DNA of 64,000 nucleotides from Mycobacterium sp. E787 (GCF_001668725.1 NZ_LZKL01000012.1:112646-176645); one strand, 5' to 3'. Positions 45,760-54,785 are shown, counted from the first letter of the stretch. A program made the numbers and translations. Notes: generated from the letters alone by a model not told the origin.

Positions 45760-45774
45760 TGACAGTGACTGTCA
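45760..45774. promoter_or_regulatory. Perfect 15-bp palindrome, probable TetR operator
   Basis: TGACAGTGACTGTCA has 7-base arms around one central base. It sits in the divergent promoter between the SDR (start 45738) and the DapB-like gene (start 45835). The TetR gene at 47746, inside the rightward operon, is the natural candidate to bind it. Positional inference. Confidence 0.7.
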
Positions 45775-45834
45775 GCGGGTCATACTGTGCCATTCCATCC
45801 GGTGGTGTGTAAAGGCGTGCGCTTGGGAGGCCCC

Positions 45835-46905
45835 ATGAATCTCCGTGTCATTCAATGGGCGACGGGGGGAGTCGGCAAAGCCGCCATCGCATGCGTGCTG
45901 AATCACCCGCGGCTCGAGCTCGTCGGATGCTGGGTGCACAGCGCGAGCAAGGACGGCGTCGACGTGGGCGACATCATCGGGAAGTCCCCGCTCGGCGTCG
46001 CGGCCACCACCAACGTCGACGAGGTGCTGGCCCTCGACGCGGACTGCGTCGTGTACAGCCCCCTGATCCCCAACGACGACGAGGTAATCGCGATCTTGCG
46101 GTCCGGCAAGAACGTGGTCACCCCCGTCGGCTGGGTATACCCCGATCCGGCCAACCCGCGCCACCAGGCCGTCGCCGACGCTGCCGTCGAGGGCGGGGTG
46201 ACGCTGCACGGTTCGGGGATCCACCCTGGCGGCATCACCGAGCGATTCCCGCTGATGCTCTCGTCGCTGTCGTCGGCGGTCACGCACGTGCGCGCCGAGG
46301 AGTTCTCCGACATCCGCACCTACAACGCCCCGGACGTCGTGCGCCACATCATGGGCTTTGGCGGCACCCCCGAGGAAGCCATGCAGGGGCCCATGGCAGG
46401 CCTGCTCGACGGGGGCTTCAAGCAGTCGGTGCGAATGATCGCCGACCACATGGGATTTCGCATCGATCCCAACATCAGGACAATCCAGGATGTCGCGGTG
46501 GCAACCTCCGACATCGACTACGCCCCGTTCCCGATCACCACCGGAACCGTGGCCGCGCGCCGGTTCCGCTGGCAGGCCCTCGTCGACGGCGAGCCGGTCA
46601 TCACCGCCGCGGTCAACTGGCTGATGGGCGAGGAAAACCTGGATCCCGCCTGGGATTTCGGTGGGCGCGGCGAACGCTTCGAAGTGGAGATCACCGGCGA
46701 CCCTACCGTCAGCCTCACCTTCAAGGGGCTGCAGCCGGAGACCATCGCCGAAGGGCTGGTCAAGAATCCCGGCGTGGTCGCCACGGCCAACCACTGCGTC
46801 AACGCCATCCCTGACGTGTGCGCCGCCGGGCCCGGCATCAAGACCTACCTGGATCTGCCGTTGTTCGCCGGCCGCCCCGCCCCCGACCTTGCGGCCACGC
46901 CATGA
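45835..46905 (+). CDS. DapB-like NAD(P)-dependent dehydrogenase, copy 1
   Basis: A 356-residue protein with an N-terminal dinucleotide fold (VIQWATGGVGKAAIACVLNH, ELVGCWVHSASKDGVDVG). It belongs to the group named after dihydrodipicolinate reductase but common in mycobacterial catabolic operons, where it is probably not a lysine enzyme. ATG 45835 follows GGGAGG. It heads a four-gene operon with SDR, TetR and a second copy (48348-49457), which shares WATGGVGKxAI and WVHSxSKDGxD. Substrate unknown. Confidence 0.88.
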   Translation: MNLRVIQWATGGVGKAAIACVLNHPRLELVGCWVHSASKDGVDVGDIIGKSPLGVAATTNVDEVLALDADCVVYSPLIPNDDEVIAILRSGKNVVTPVGWVYPDPANPRHQAVADAAVEGGVTLHGSGIHPGGITERFPLMLSSLSSAVTHVRAEEFSDIRTYNAPDVVRHIMGFGGTPEEAMQGPMAGLLDGGFKQSVRMIADHMGFRIDPNIRTIQDVAVATSDIDYAPFPITTGTVAARRFRWQALVDGEPVITAAVNWLMGEENLDPAWDFGGRGERFEVEITGDPTVSLTFKGLQPETIAEGLVKNPGVVATANHCVNAIPDVCAAGPGIKTYLDLPLFAGRPAPDLAATP

Positions 46906-46975
46906 CCGTGCTGACCGACGTGTGGCGAAAGCAGGAGGGGCGGGTGGGGGTTCGGCTGCAACCGGGACCCGTCGA

Positions 46976-47749
46976 ATGACCTACTCCCACCCGTCCTCGA
47001 TGCGCGGCCACGTCGCGGTCGTCACCGGTGCGGCGCAGGGCGTCGGCAAGGGCGTCGCCGCTGCGCTGCTCGAGCGTGGCGCCGAAGTGCTGCTGGTCGA
47101 CATCCAAGCCGAGGTGCTCGACGCGACCACCGCCGAGCTCACGGCACTGGGGCGTGTCGAACGGCTGGTCGCCGATCTGCGCGACCCGTCCAGCGCGCAG
47201 CGGATCGTCGCGGCCGCGGTGGACGCCTTCGGCACCGTGCACGGCCTGGTCAATAACGCCATCGCCACCAACGAGCCGAAGCCGTTCGTCGACGTCACCA
47301 CCGAGGACCTGGCGCTCGGTTACGACGTCGGTCCCCGCGCGACCTTTCTGCTCATGCAGGCCACGTACCCGCTGATGGTCGAGGCGGGCGGCGGGTCGAT
47401 CGTCAACCTCGGCTCGGGCACGGGCACGGGTGGCGAGCCCCGGTGGGGCGGCTACGCCGCCGCCAAGGAGGCCATTCGCGGGCTGTCCAAGGTCGCCGCC
47501 CTCGAATGGGGGCGCGACAACATCCGCGTCAACGTCATCTGCCCGTTCGCCGAGTCCGACGGCGTCAAGCTGTGGAAGCAGTTCGCGCCCAACGACTATG
47601 CCAAGGCGGTCGGGCGCGTTCCGATGAAGCGCATCGGCGACGTCCGCACCGATGTCGGAGCGCTCGTGGCGTTCCTGCTCGGCAGCGACGCGACGTTCAT
47701 CACCGGTCAGACCATTCACGTCGACGGCGGGATCGGCTGCTTCCGGTGA
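46976..47749 (+). CDS. Short-chain dehydrogenase (FabG-like)
   Basis: A 257-residue SDR: TGAAQGVGKGVA near the N-terminus, NNAIATNEP, the catalytic-serine segment NLGSGTGTGG, YAAAK (YxxxK), and the C-terminal FITGQTIHVDGGIGCFR. ATG 46976; MRGHVAVVTG (47000) is an alternative start. The NNAG motif reads NNAI. It is second in the DapB-like operon and its stop overlaps the TetR start (GTGA). Confidence 0.88.
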   Translation: MTYSHPSSMRGHVAVVTGAAQGVGKGVAAALLERGAEVLLVDIQAEVLDATTAELTALGRVERLVADLRDPSSAQRIVAAAVDAFGTVHGLVNNAIATNEPKPFVDVTTEDLALGYDVGPRATFLLMQATYPLMVEAGGGSIVNLGSGTGTGGEPRWGGYAAAKEAIRGLSKVAALEWGRDNIRVNVICPFAESDGVKLWKQFAPNDYAKAVGRVPMKRIGDVRTDVGALVAFLLGSDATFITGQTIHVDGGIGCFR

Positions 47750-48351
47750 CCGAGGGATCCCTGCGTGATCGGCAGCGCGCACAGATCCGCGCCGAAATCC
47801 GACGCGCGGCGTTTCGGCTGTTCATCGAGCGCGGCTACGACGCCGTCACGACGGAGGAAATCGCCACTGCCGCAGGAGTTTCCGCACGCACCTTCTTCCG
47901 CCACGTGCCGACGAAGGAGGACCTGCTGCTGGCCCCCGTGCGCCACGGCGGCGCCGCCATCGTCAACCTCCTCGAACAGCGGCCGCCCAGGGAATCGCCG
48001 GACGTCGCGCTGATCAATGCCATCGTCGCGCGGATCCGCTCGTTCGACCAAGCCGACGTCGAGGAATGGCGCGAGGCCCTGCTGGTCGCTCCGGGCCTGC
48101 TCGACAAGGCCACCATCCACACGCCCGCCGACAGGGAGCGCGCCGCCAAACTGATCGGCGAACGCATGGGCGCCAATCCCGAGGACGACATGCGTCCCGG
48201 CCTGCTGGTCCAACTCGCGTTCGCGGCTGCGGATTTCGCGTTCCGACGATGGGTCCGCCAAACCGGGGCCTCGCGGCCGCTGGAGCTCTACGTGACCGAG
48301 GCCCTCGACGCGGTCAAGGGCAGCCACTGGAGGAGGAAGCCGAAATCGTGA
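47746..48351 (+). CDS. TetR-family transcriptional regulator
   Basis: A 201-residue TetR regulator: AQIRAEIRRAAFRLFIERGY, EEIATAAGVSARTFFRHVPT is the N-terminal helix-turn-helix, with a C-terminal ligand domain. GTG 47746 overlaps the SDR stop by 4 bases, and its own stop overlaps the next gene's GTG by 4, so it is embedded in the operon it probably controls. Its likely operator is the palindrome at 45760-45774. Confidence 0.9.
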   Translation: MTEGSLRDRQRAQIRAEIRRAAFRLFIERGYDAVTTEEIATAAGVSARTFFRHVPTKEDLLLAPVRHGGAAIVNLLEQRPPRESPDVALINAIVARIRSFDQADVEEWREALLVAPGLLDKATIHTPADRERAAKLIGERMGANPEDDMRPGLLVQLAFAAADFAFRRWVRQTGASRPLELYVTEALDAVKGSHWRRKPKS

Positions 48352-49457
48352 AGGACAACTACAAGGTCGCGGTCTGGGCCACCGGCGGGGTCGGGAAGTA
48401 CGCGATCCGAACCATCGCCGACCGCAGCAACCTCGAACTCGTCGGGGTGTGGGTGCACTCGGACAGCAAGGACGGCAAGGACGCCGGCGAGCTCGCCGGC
48501 ATCGACCCCGTCGGCGTTCTCGCCACCCGCGACGAAACGGAAATCCTTGGCGGCGAGGCCGACTGCGTGGTCTATGCCGCGCCCGCGCCACCGCGGATGA
48601 AGGAAGCCATCGGCGACCTGTGCCGGATCCTGGCCGCAGGGAAGAACGTGGTGACGACCGCGATACCGGGGCTGGTCTACCCGCGCGGTTCGCTGCCGGC
48701 CAAGGTGACCGACGCGATCCGCGGCGCCGCCGAGGCCGGCGGCAGCTCACTGTTCTCCAGCGGCATCGAGCCCGGGTTCGGCGCCGACCTGTTCCCGATC
48801 GCGCTGATGTCCATGTCGCACAAGGTTTATTCGGTGCGCGGCATCGAGATCACGAACTACTCCGAGTACCCGGCCGAATACGACATGCGTGAACTGTTCG
48901 GCTTCGGCCAGCCGCTGGACTATCGGGGCGGGTTGATGAGGCCCGGCGTGCTGCGCTGGGGCTGGGGCGCCGCGGTCACCATGGTGGCCGACGCGCTAGG
49001 GGTTGAGCTGGACGACCTCCGCGAGACGTGTGAGTTTCTACCCACCCCGCGCGACATCCCCACCGCGTTCGGGCTTGTCGGGGCGGGGACCGTCGGCGCC
49101 ACCCGGGCGCGTTGCATCGGGGTCGTCGACGGCGTCGACGTCATCAACATCGAGCACGTCGACCGCATCGCCGACGACCTGGCCCCCGACTGGCCTAAGG
49201 GCCGCACCGGTGGAACCGACGGCATCTGGCGCGTCATCATCGACGGCGAACCGAGCTTCGACGCCGAGTTCGAGGTCGGGCATCGACCCGGCGACAGCCA
49301 CAACGATCACGGCCTGCTGGCAACGGGCATGCGCGCGGTCAACGCCATTCCCCGGGTCTGCGAGGCGGAGCCGGGAATCGTTGACGCGCTGCACATCCCG
49401 CTCACGTCACCGGTGGGGGCGCTGCACCCGCACCGCGACGGGGTCTCGGCGTTCTAG
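48348..49457 (+). CDS. DapB-like NAD(P)-dependent dehydrogenase, copy 2
   Basis: A 369-residue protein paralogous to 45835-46905: VAVWATGGVGKYAIRTIADR, WVHSDSKDGKDAGELAGIDP, ADCVVYAAPAP, and a long C-terminal catalytic half with PGFGADLFPIALMSMSHKV. GTG 48348 lies after AGGAGGAAG and overlaps the TetR stop. It is the last gene of the operon; its end overlaps the convergent membrane-protein gene by 4 bases. The copies differ much in the C-terminal half, suggesting different substrates. Confidence 0.88.
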   Translation: MKDNYKVAVWATGGVGKYAIRTIADRSNLELVGVWVHSDSKDGKDAGELAGIDPVGVLATRDETEILGGEADCVVYAAPAPPRMKEAIGDLCRILAAGKNVVTTAIPGLVYPRGSLPAKVTDAIRGAAEAGGSSLFSSGIEPGFGADLFPIALMSMSHKVYSVRGIEITNYSEYPAEYDMRELFGFGQPLDYRGGLMRPGVLRWGWGAAVTMVADALGVELDDLRETCEFLPTPRDIPTAFGLVGAGTVGATRARCIGVVDGVDVINIEHVDRIADDLAPDWPKGRTGGTDGIWRVIIDGEPSFDAEFEVGHRPGDSHNDHGLLATGMRAVNAIPRVCEAEPGIVDALHIPLTSPVGALHPHRDGVSAF

Positions 49458-50914
49458 AAGCCGCTGTCGCCCCCGCCACCGGAGTCGAATCCACCCCCGA
49501 AGTCCGACCCACCGGAGTCGAACCCGCCCCCGAAGTCCGAGCCGCCGGAGTCGAACCCGCCACCCCAGTCGTCGCCGCCGAAACCGGTGTCGCCGCCGCC
49601 CGAGTACTGGTAGCCCCCGTCGAAGCCGGCGTCGCCCTGCTGGCTGTCGTAGCCGCCGCTCGGGGCGCTGTCGAAGCTCTGATTCGCCTGTGCGGATTCC
49701 CATCCGGCGTCGAAACCCCGGTCGTAACTGCCGCCCCAATGGTCGTCGAGCATGGCGTCGATCAGCAGGACGTCGGCCAGGGCCCAGCCCCAGCCCGGCC
49801 CCCAGAACGCGTACGGGTAGTAGCCGGGGTAGAAAAACATCCCGTTGTACATGCCACCGGGGTAGTAGTTCGCGTAGCCGGGTTGCGGGGTGGTGCTGTA
49901 GTTGTTGTTGTTGATCGTCACGTACTCCCCGGTATTCGGGTTCTTCGCCCGCACCGTGGCCTGCCTGCGGTCGGCCTCCGGCACCGACGTCACGGCGGAC
50001 ACGTTGGGCCCGGGGTTCAGCTTCCGGTTGGCCTTTTCCACAGTTGACTGCACGGCCCGTAGGTGCGCCCGCGCCGCGGTGTAATCGCCCGCCTGGTAGG
50101 CCTTTCGGGCGTCGCCGAGACTGGCGTTGGCCTTCAGCGACTCGGCGCTGACATCGGTGTCGGCGTTGGCGATGACCGCATTATCGAGGTCGGCGACCTC
50201 GGATTCGGCGGCGATCAACTGCCCCTTGACCCATTCCCGGGCTTCGTTGTCCTTGCGGCGCTTGCGGCTTCGCCCCACGGCGAACCAGATCAGCCCGACC
50301 GCCGCCAGCGCGACGCCTACGACGATCAGCGCCGTCCACAGCGGAGCCCAGCTGCTGTGCTTGGCGCTGCCGACGGGAGAAGTCGTCACCGTGCCTCCGG
50401 ACGCGTTGCTCACACCGGACAGCTTGCTGATGAAGTCGCTGGTGGCGCCGTACGGATCATTGCGGTGCTCCCTGGCCGACTGCCCGAGGAACGAGTCCAC
50501 GCTGTCGGCGATCACCCTGGGCACGTTGTAGGCGCGCACGTGATAGCCCTTGGCGTCGATGACCAGGATGACGCCGCTGAACCCCGGATCGCGGCCCACG
50601 ATGACGTTGTGGATGGCATCCGGGGTGGTCACCCCCGTCTGTTCGGGCGCCACAGCGGCCACCCAAACCGGCGGTGTACGGCTCCACGCCCACCGGCTGG
50701 TGAGGATCTGCTGGTTCAGCTGGTCGGGGTTCTGCAGCGGCGGGCGGGCCGCCGGGTCGGCCACCACGTGGGTCTGCGCACCGAACCGGTCCACCACCTG
50801 GTCGGTGTACGCGTCGGCCCAGGCTGGCGGCGCGAGCAGCATTGCCAACGCCGCGAGGACCGGGACCGCAAAGATCCCGCCGAATCGTCGTGTCACGTGC
50901 TGATCGAACCACAC
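49454..50914 (-). CDS. TPM-domain-like membrane protein with Gly/Ser/Asp-rich repeat tail
   Basis: A 486-residue protein. A signal sequence (about residues 9-34, ending PAWADA) is followed by a TPM-like extracytoplasmic domain (YTDQVVDRFGAQTHVV; GVILVIDAKGYHVR), a transmembrane helix (about 193-217, WTALIVVGVALAAVGLIWFA), a basic RSRKRRKDNEARE stretch, a coiled helical segment, an aromatic NYYPGGMYNGMFFYPGYYPY patch, and a C-terminal tail of repeated GGGFDSGGSDF units. GTG 50914 follows GAGGTG; GTG 50896 is possible. Family members are tied to photosystem or membrane-protein maintenance and phosphatase activity in other bacteria; the role here is unknown. Confidence 0.82.
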   Translation of the reverse strand: MWFDQHVTRRFGGIFAVPVLAALAMLLAPPAWADAYTDQVVDRFGAQTHVVADPAARPPLQNPDQLNQQILTSRWAWSRTPPVWVAAVAPEQTGVTTPDAIHNVIVGRDPGFSGVILVIDAKGYHVRAYNVPRVIADSVDSFLGQSAREHRNDPYGATSDFISKLSGVSNASGGTVTTSPVGSAKHSSWAPLWTALIVVGVALAAVGLIWFAVGRSRKRRKDNEAREWVKGQLIAAESEVADLDNAVIANADTDVSAESLKANASLGDARKAYQAGDYTAARAHLRAVQSTVEKANRKLNPGPNVSAVTSVPEADRRQATVRAKNPNTGEYVTINNNNYSTTPQPGYANYYPGGMYNGMFFYPGYYPYAFWGPGWGWALADVLLIDAMLDDHWGGSYDRGFDAGWESAQANQSFDSAPSGGYDSQQGDAGFDGGYQYSGGGDTGFGGDDWGGGFDSGGSDFGGGFDSGGSDFGGGFDSGGGGDSGF

Positions 50915-50982
50915 GGTGACACCTCGTGGGCGGCCGATGCACCGGCCGCCGACGAGGCAGCTCCTAGCTTCCGGGCGGCGGC

Positions 50983-51264
50983 CTATCCGCCGCCGCCACC
51001 TGCTCCTCCTCCGGCACCGCCTGCTCCTCCGCCCGCGCCGCCGGCAGCGCCGCCACCGCCGGGCGCGGAGTTCGAGTAACCACCGCCGTAAGGCACGCGC
51101 GCGGGCGCCGGTGGCGGCGGCGGCGCCGGGCTGGACGACGTCGGCGGCGCGGCCGGCGCGCCACCCGCCGAAATGTCCGCGGCCGCGACGCCGCAGCCGA
51201 CTCCCAGGCCAACAACGACGGCACCGCCGAGCAGCGCGATTACCCTACGAACTTGAGATCTCAT
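50983..51264 (-). CDS. Small secreted Pro/Gly-rich protein
   Basis: A 93-residue protein with a signal peptide (MRSQVRRVIALLGGAVVVGL, then GVGCGVAAA), a Pro/Ser/Ala-rich segment, VPYGGGYSNSAPGGG, and a tail of GGAGG repeats. ATG 51264 follows GGGGGA. The C after GVG could be a lipid anchor but the lipobox is weak. It lies 68 bases before the membrane-protein gene, and both have Gly-rich ends, so they may work together at the envelope. Function unknown. Confidence 0.7.
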   Translation of the reverse strand: MRSQVRRVIALLGGAVVVGLGVGCGVAAADISAGGAPAAPPTSSSPAPPPPPAPARVPYGGGYSNSAPGGGGAAGGAGGGAGGAGGGAGGGGG

Positions 51265-51327
51265 CGAATTCCCCCAATTGCCGATTTCGATTACGCTCCA
51301 ACGCTTACCCGTTATCGGTGGGCGCAA

Positions 51328-52293
51328 TCAGGCCAGTGCGGGCAGTACCTTGTCGGTGAGCAGCTGCACCGATTTCCACGCCTCGTCGACCGGCATCCCG
51401 CCGACCAGCGGGTGCATGACGAGCGGCCCGTACTGTTCGGACTCGCGCACCTCGGCGACGAGCTGGTCGGGCGTCAGGAACCGATACCGTCCCGACGCCT
51501 TGACCTCGTCAAGCGTCCGAACCCCGGGCAGGTGCATGAGCGAACGCTCGTCGGCCGACCATCCGCCGTAGGTGACGGCCTCCCACAGGATGTGCTCACC
51601 CAGCTCCGCCCAGGCCCTGTCGGGGTCCTCGTGCAGGTAGATCATCCCGCGATTGATCGGCCCGGGCATGAGGACGACAGGCCTGATGCCGGCCTCGGAG
51701 CACAGCTCGCGATAGTAGGCGGCGATCTCGGGCAGGTGGTCGGCCAGGCTGAGCGGCAGCCGGAATCGCGCCGCGCGCCGCGCCGTGGCGTGCGAACCTC
51801 CGCCGACGTGCAGCGGCGGATGCGGTCTCGTCCAGGTACCGGTGCATACCCCTGCGTCGGCACCGGACCAGACGGACAGCATCCGGTCGACCAAGGCGTC
51901 CATCAGTTTGCCGCGCCGGCCGAAATCGACGCCGAGCGCGTCATATTCGACCGTCCGGTAGCCCAGGCCCACGGTGGTGTGCAGCCGGCCGCGGCTCATG
52001 TTGTCGACGAGCGCGATGTCCTCGGCCAGCCGGACGGGGTTCCACAGCGGCCCCAGTGCGCAGTCCACGCTGGCGATCAGCGTCGTCGTTCGCGCCAAAA
52101 ACATCGACGCGGCCATGATCGGGTTGCAGCTCCATCCGTGCCCGGTCGCGTGATGCTCGTCGACGCTGATCGAGGCGACGCCGTGGGACTCGCCCCACTG
52201 CGCGAGCTCGAGCGCCGCGGCCAGCAGCTCACTTTGCACGCGCGGGTCACCCTGCGGGGACGCGAAATTGAAGCGCAGCACGGTCAATAACAC
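51328..52293 (-). CDS. LLM-class flavin-dependent oxidoreductase (luciferase-like)
   Basis: A 321-residue luciferase-like monooxygenase or F420-dependent oxidoreductase: LRFNFASPQGDP, ISVDEHHATGHGWSCNPI, VDCALGPLWNPVRLAEDIAL, RGRLHTTVGLGYRTVEYDAL, and PLHVGGGSHATARRAARFRL. GTG 52293 is 1 base after the VOC gene stop; GTG 52281 is an alternative. It is the last gene of the sulfotransferase/sulfatase operon. In such settings LLM enzymes cleave alkane-sulfonates or oxidise F420-linked substrates; the cofactor cannot be told. Confidence 0.88.
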   Translation of the reverse strand: MLLTVLRFNFASPQGDPRVQSELLAAALELAQWGESHGVASISVDEHHATGHGWSCNPIMAASMFLARTTTLIASVDCALGPLWNPVRLAEDIALVDNMSRGRLHTTVGLGYRTVEYDALGVDFGRRGKLMDALVDRMLSVWSGADAGVCTGTWTRPHPPLHVGGGSHATARRAARFRLPLSLADHLPEIAAYYRELCSEAGIRPVVLMPGPINRGMIYLHEDPDRAWAELGEHILWEAVTYGGWSADERSLMHLPGVRTLDEVKASGRYRFLTPDQLVAEVRESEQYGPLVMHPLVGGMPVDEAWKSVQLLTDKVLPALA

Positions 52294-52294
52294 G

Positions 52295-52774
52295 TCATGC
52301 CTCGGGTGCGCCGGCCATCGACTGCAGAAATGCGGGAAAGTCGGGAAACAGCCCGCGGTCCACGATTTCGATGCGGGCGCCGAACGCGTCGGTGTAGTAG
52401 GCGAACAGCGCAAGGTCGGAACCGGGCACCTCGGCAGTCATCTCGAGGGTGAAGCCGTTGGTCTCGAGCGCCTGGGCGCTCTCGGCCAGGTTGTCGCTGA
52501 AGTAGCCGAGGTGATGCACGGCGTTGCCCGGCGCGGCCGTCCACGGGCTTCCGGGGACCTCCTGTACGAGTTCGACGTGTGGGCTCTGCAAGGAATAGAC
52601 GACGGTCGATGTCAATTCGTGGACGCCGGAGGCGGTGCGAAACGGCAACGTATAGGTCATCGGCTTGATCCACCGGTAGCCGGCCAGCGCGGTCAGCCTG
52701 GCCATGGCCGCATCGAGGTCGGGCACGACGATGCCGGTGTGATACAGGTCCTCGGGTTGCAGGGCGAATGCCAT
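52295..52774 (-). CDS. VOC-family (glyoxalase/dioxygenase-like) protein
   Basis: A 159-residue vicinal-oxygen-chelate protein: YHTGIVVPDLDAAMARL, VELVQEVPGSPW, VHHLGYFSDNLAESAQALE and GARIEIVD. Metal ligands are likely His (YHTGI), His (VHHLG) and Glu (IEIVD). It lies 15 bases after the SDR and 1 base before the LLM gene, so it is co-translated in the five-gene operon. Substrate unknown. Confidence 0.88.
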   Translation of the reverse strand: MAFALQPEDLYHTGIVVPDLDAAMARLTALAGYRWIKPMTYTLPFRTASGVHELTSTVVYSLQSPHVELVQEVPGSPWTAAPGNAVHHLGYFSDNLAESAQALETNGFTLEMTAEVPGSDLALFAYYTDAFGARIEIVDRGLFPDFPAFLQSMAGAPEA

Positions 52775-52789
52775 GGCGAGTACCTCCTT

Positions 52790-53539
52790 TCAGACGCAGT
52801 CCGACGCGCCGTCGACGACGAACAGCGCACCGCTGGTGTAGCCGCTCTGCTCGGTGCACAGAAACGCGATCGTGGGCGCGATCTCTCCCGGGGATCCGAA
52901 GCGGCGCAACGGAATGTGGGACAACTCGGAATCCACCAGTTCGGCGGCGCCGTGCATCGGGGCGGTCATCGGTGTGTCGATGGTGCCCGGTGCCACCGCG
53001 TTCACCCGAATCCCTTTACCCGCCCACTTGACCGCGAGATTCCTTGTGATGCACACGATCCCGGCCTTGGCGGCGCCGTACCCGGGGACCAGCGGCACCG
53101 CCCGCAGCGCGGACATCGACGCCAGGTTGACGACGCTGGCGCCGCCGGCCGCGGGCGACGACCTCAGCGCCCGGTACAGCGCGACCGTGAGCCGGTACGG
53201 ACCGGTCAGGTTGACCGCGACCGACGCGTCGAACCCGTCGGGTTTCGACTCGTCGAGCCCGCCGGGGAAATTCGCACCCGCGTTGTTGACGAGCACGTCG
53301 AGGCGGTCGAACCGGTGCGCCAGCGCGTCTATCGACTCGTGGTCGGTGATCTGCAACTGGTGGTAGGACATCCCGGACAGGTCGGTCTCGTAGTCCGCCG
53401 TGGTCGGTTTGGTTCCGGTGATGGCGACCGACGCCCCGGCGTCCCGGAACAGCGTCGCGGTGGCGTGCCCGATGCCGCTGGTGCCACCGGTGATCAGCAC
53501 CGCGGTCCCGGTGAAGTCGAAGCTGACCCGAGCCGTCAT
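52790..53539 (-). CDS. Short-chain dehydrogenase
   Basis: A 249-residue SDR: ITGGTSGIGHATA, NNAGANFPGG, NLASMSAL and YGAAK (YxxxK), ending YTSGALFVVDGASDCV. ATG 53539 overlaps the MBL gene stop by 4 bases and has GAGGAG upstream. The cofactor is NAD(H) or NADP(H). It likely oxidises an alcohol released by the upstream sulfatase-like protein. Confidence 0.9.
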   Translation of the reverse strand: MTARVSFDFTGTAVLITGGTSGIGHATATLFRDAGASVAITGTKPTTADYETDLSGMSYHQLQITDHESIDALAHRFDRLDVLVNNAGANFPGGLDESKPDGFDASVAVNLTGPYRLTVALYRALRSSPAAGGASVVNLASMSALRAVPLVPGYGAAKAGIVCITRNLAVKWAGKGIRVNAVAPGTIDTPMTAPMHGAAELVDSELSHIPLRRFGSPGEIAPTIAFLCTEQSGYTSGALFVVDGASDCV

Positions 53540-54771
53540 GAGCTCCTCGCTAATTGGTTTGCCAGCCAGGCGCTTTCCCAGAAGTTGGTGCTGCCGGCCA
53601 GCAGCGTTTCGTGGGCCCGCTTCAACACTTCGCGCGCCCCGGCGTGCTCCGCGGGAACGAGCTCGGCGAGGTGAATGGCGTGCAGTGCCCGGCCCGCATC
53701 GAGGTGCGCCCGCGCCCTCTCCACCAGCCCGTCGGCACCGGCCAACTCCACCACGTCGGCGGCGACGGCGTCGAAGCCGACGGGGTAGAGCTCGGTGGTC
53801 GACCGGTGATGGAACCAGCCCGAGTAGTTCTCCCAGACGGCGCGCACATCCCAGGCCACCTTGCCGTAGCCCTGGCCCACTTCGCATTCCGGCGGCAGGG
53901 TGATCTCGCGCATCAGGGTTCGGACGTCCTTGCCCGCGTTCATCCCGTCGACGGTCCGGTCGTGGACGTACTGGATCGCGTCGCGCAGGCGGGTCAGTTC
54001 GGCGTTGATGCGCTCGGCGCCGGCGATCGGGTCGAAGTGGCCGGTCACCAGGAGCTCGGGCCGCAGCTCGCGCACCCGCTCGACCGACTGGATCGCGGTC
54101 AGGGCGTCGCGGTACCGGTCACCCCGCATGGTGACGAGATTGGGTATGTGCCCGAAGATCGGGCCAAAGGTGTTTCCGCACAGGCAAATCCGTTCGTCGG
54201 GCAGCCACACCACCAGCGAGTCGGTGGTTTCACCGCCGGGCACGGCGATCAGCTCCATCCGCCGGCCACCGACCTCCAGGGTGAGTGTGTCCTCGAAGTC
54301 GACGTCGACGGCGGGAACGCTTTGGCCGGGCAGCCGCGTCGTACCGAGCCGACGCTGAATTGCTTGGATCCCGGTGGCGAGCGTGTCCTTGAATGCGAAC
54401 GCGCTGCGGGCGGCGCGGTACGGGATCAGGCGCTCGTTGTCGTCGCGCCAGGTGGTCCAATTCGCTTGCGCGACAACCTTGGTATCGGGGTCTCGTAAGC
54501 TGTCCAAACCCCCGACGTGGTCGACGTGGCCCTGCGTGAAGATGATGTAGCGCACCGGCGAGGGGTCGACGTCGTCGAAGTTGGCGCGATGCACCGGCCC
54601 CTCGAAGCCCATCCCGGTGTTGACGACGACCCGGCCGTCGGCGGTGGTCAGCAGGTAGGCATTCGAGAGGCCCGGCGAGCACCACAGCCCCGGCGCTATC
54701 TGCGCGGCCTTCTCGGCGGCCGCCGGGCGCATGGCGTCGGCGCCGGGTCTGCTGCGATAGACCGGTTCCAT
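53536..54771 (-). CDS. Metallo-beta-lactamase-fold alkylsulfatase-like hydrolase
   Basis: A 411-residue MBL-fold protein of the BDS1/SdsA1-like group. It has IIFTQGHVDHVGGLDSL (the HxHxDH site with the first His replaced by Gln), VPGGETTDSLVVWLPDE, GNTFGPIFGHIPNL and LLVTGHFDPI, followed by a helical C-terminal part (FDAVAADVVELAGADGLVER; HAIHLAELV) and a final SCP-like stretch. ATG 54771 follows AAGGAG; ATG 54789 would couple to the sulfotransferase stop. Such enzymes cleave alkyl sulfate esters; the first-His change may alter metal binding, though some members share it. Confidence 0.85.
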   Translation of the reverse strand: MEPVYRSRPGADAMRPAAAEKAAQIAPGLWCSPGLSNAYLLTTADGRVVVNTGMGFEGPVHRANFDDVDPSPVRYIIFTQGHVDHVGGLDSLRDPDTKVVAQANWTTWRDDNERLIPYRAARSAFAFKDTLATGIQAIQRRLGTTRLPGQSVPAVDVDFEDTLTLEVGGRRMELIAVPGGETTDSLVVWLPDERICLCGNTFGPIFGHIPNLVTMRGDRYRDALTAIQSVERVRELRPELLVTGHFDPIAGAERINAELTRLRDAIQYVHDRTVDGMNAGKDVRTLMREITLPPECEVGQGYGKVAWDVRAVWENYSGWFHHRSTTELYPVGFDAVAADVVELAGADGLVERARAHLDAGRALHAIHLAELVPAEHAGAREVLKRAHETLLAGSTNFWESAWLANQLARSS

Positions 54772-54785
54772 CGCTGGTATCTCCT

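Noticed and set aside
46903..46979. 25-codon frame overlapping the end of the DapB-like gene
   Set aside because: Too short, no homology and no own ribosome site; best read as intergenic DNA before the SDR.
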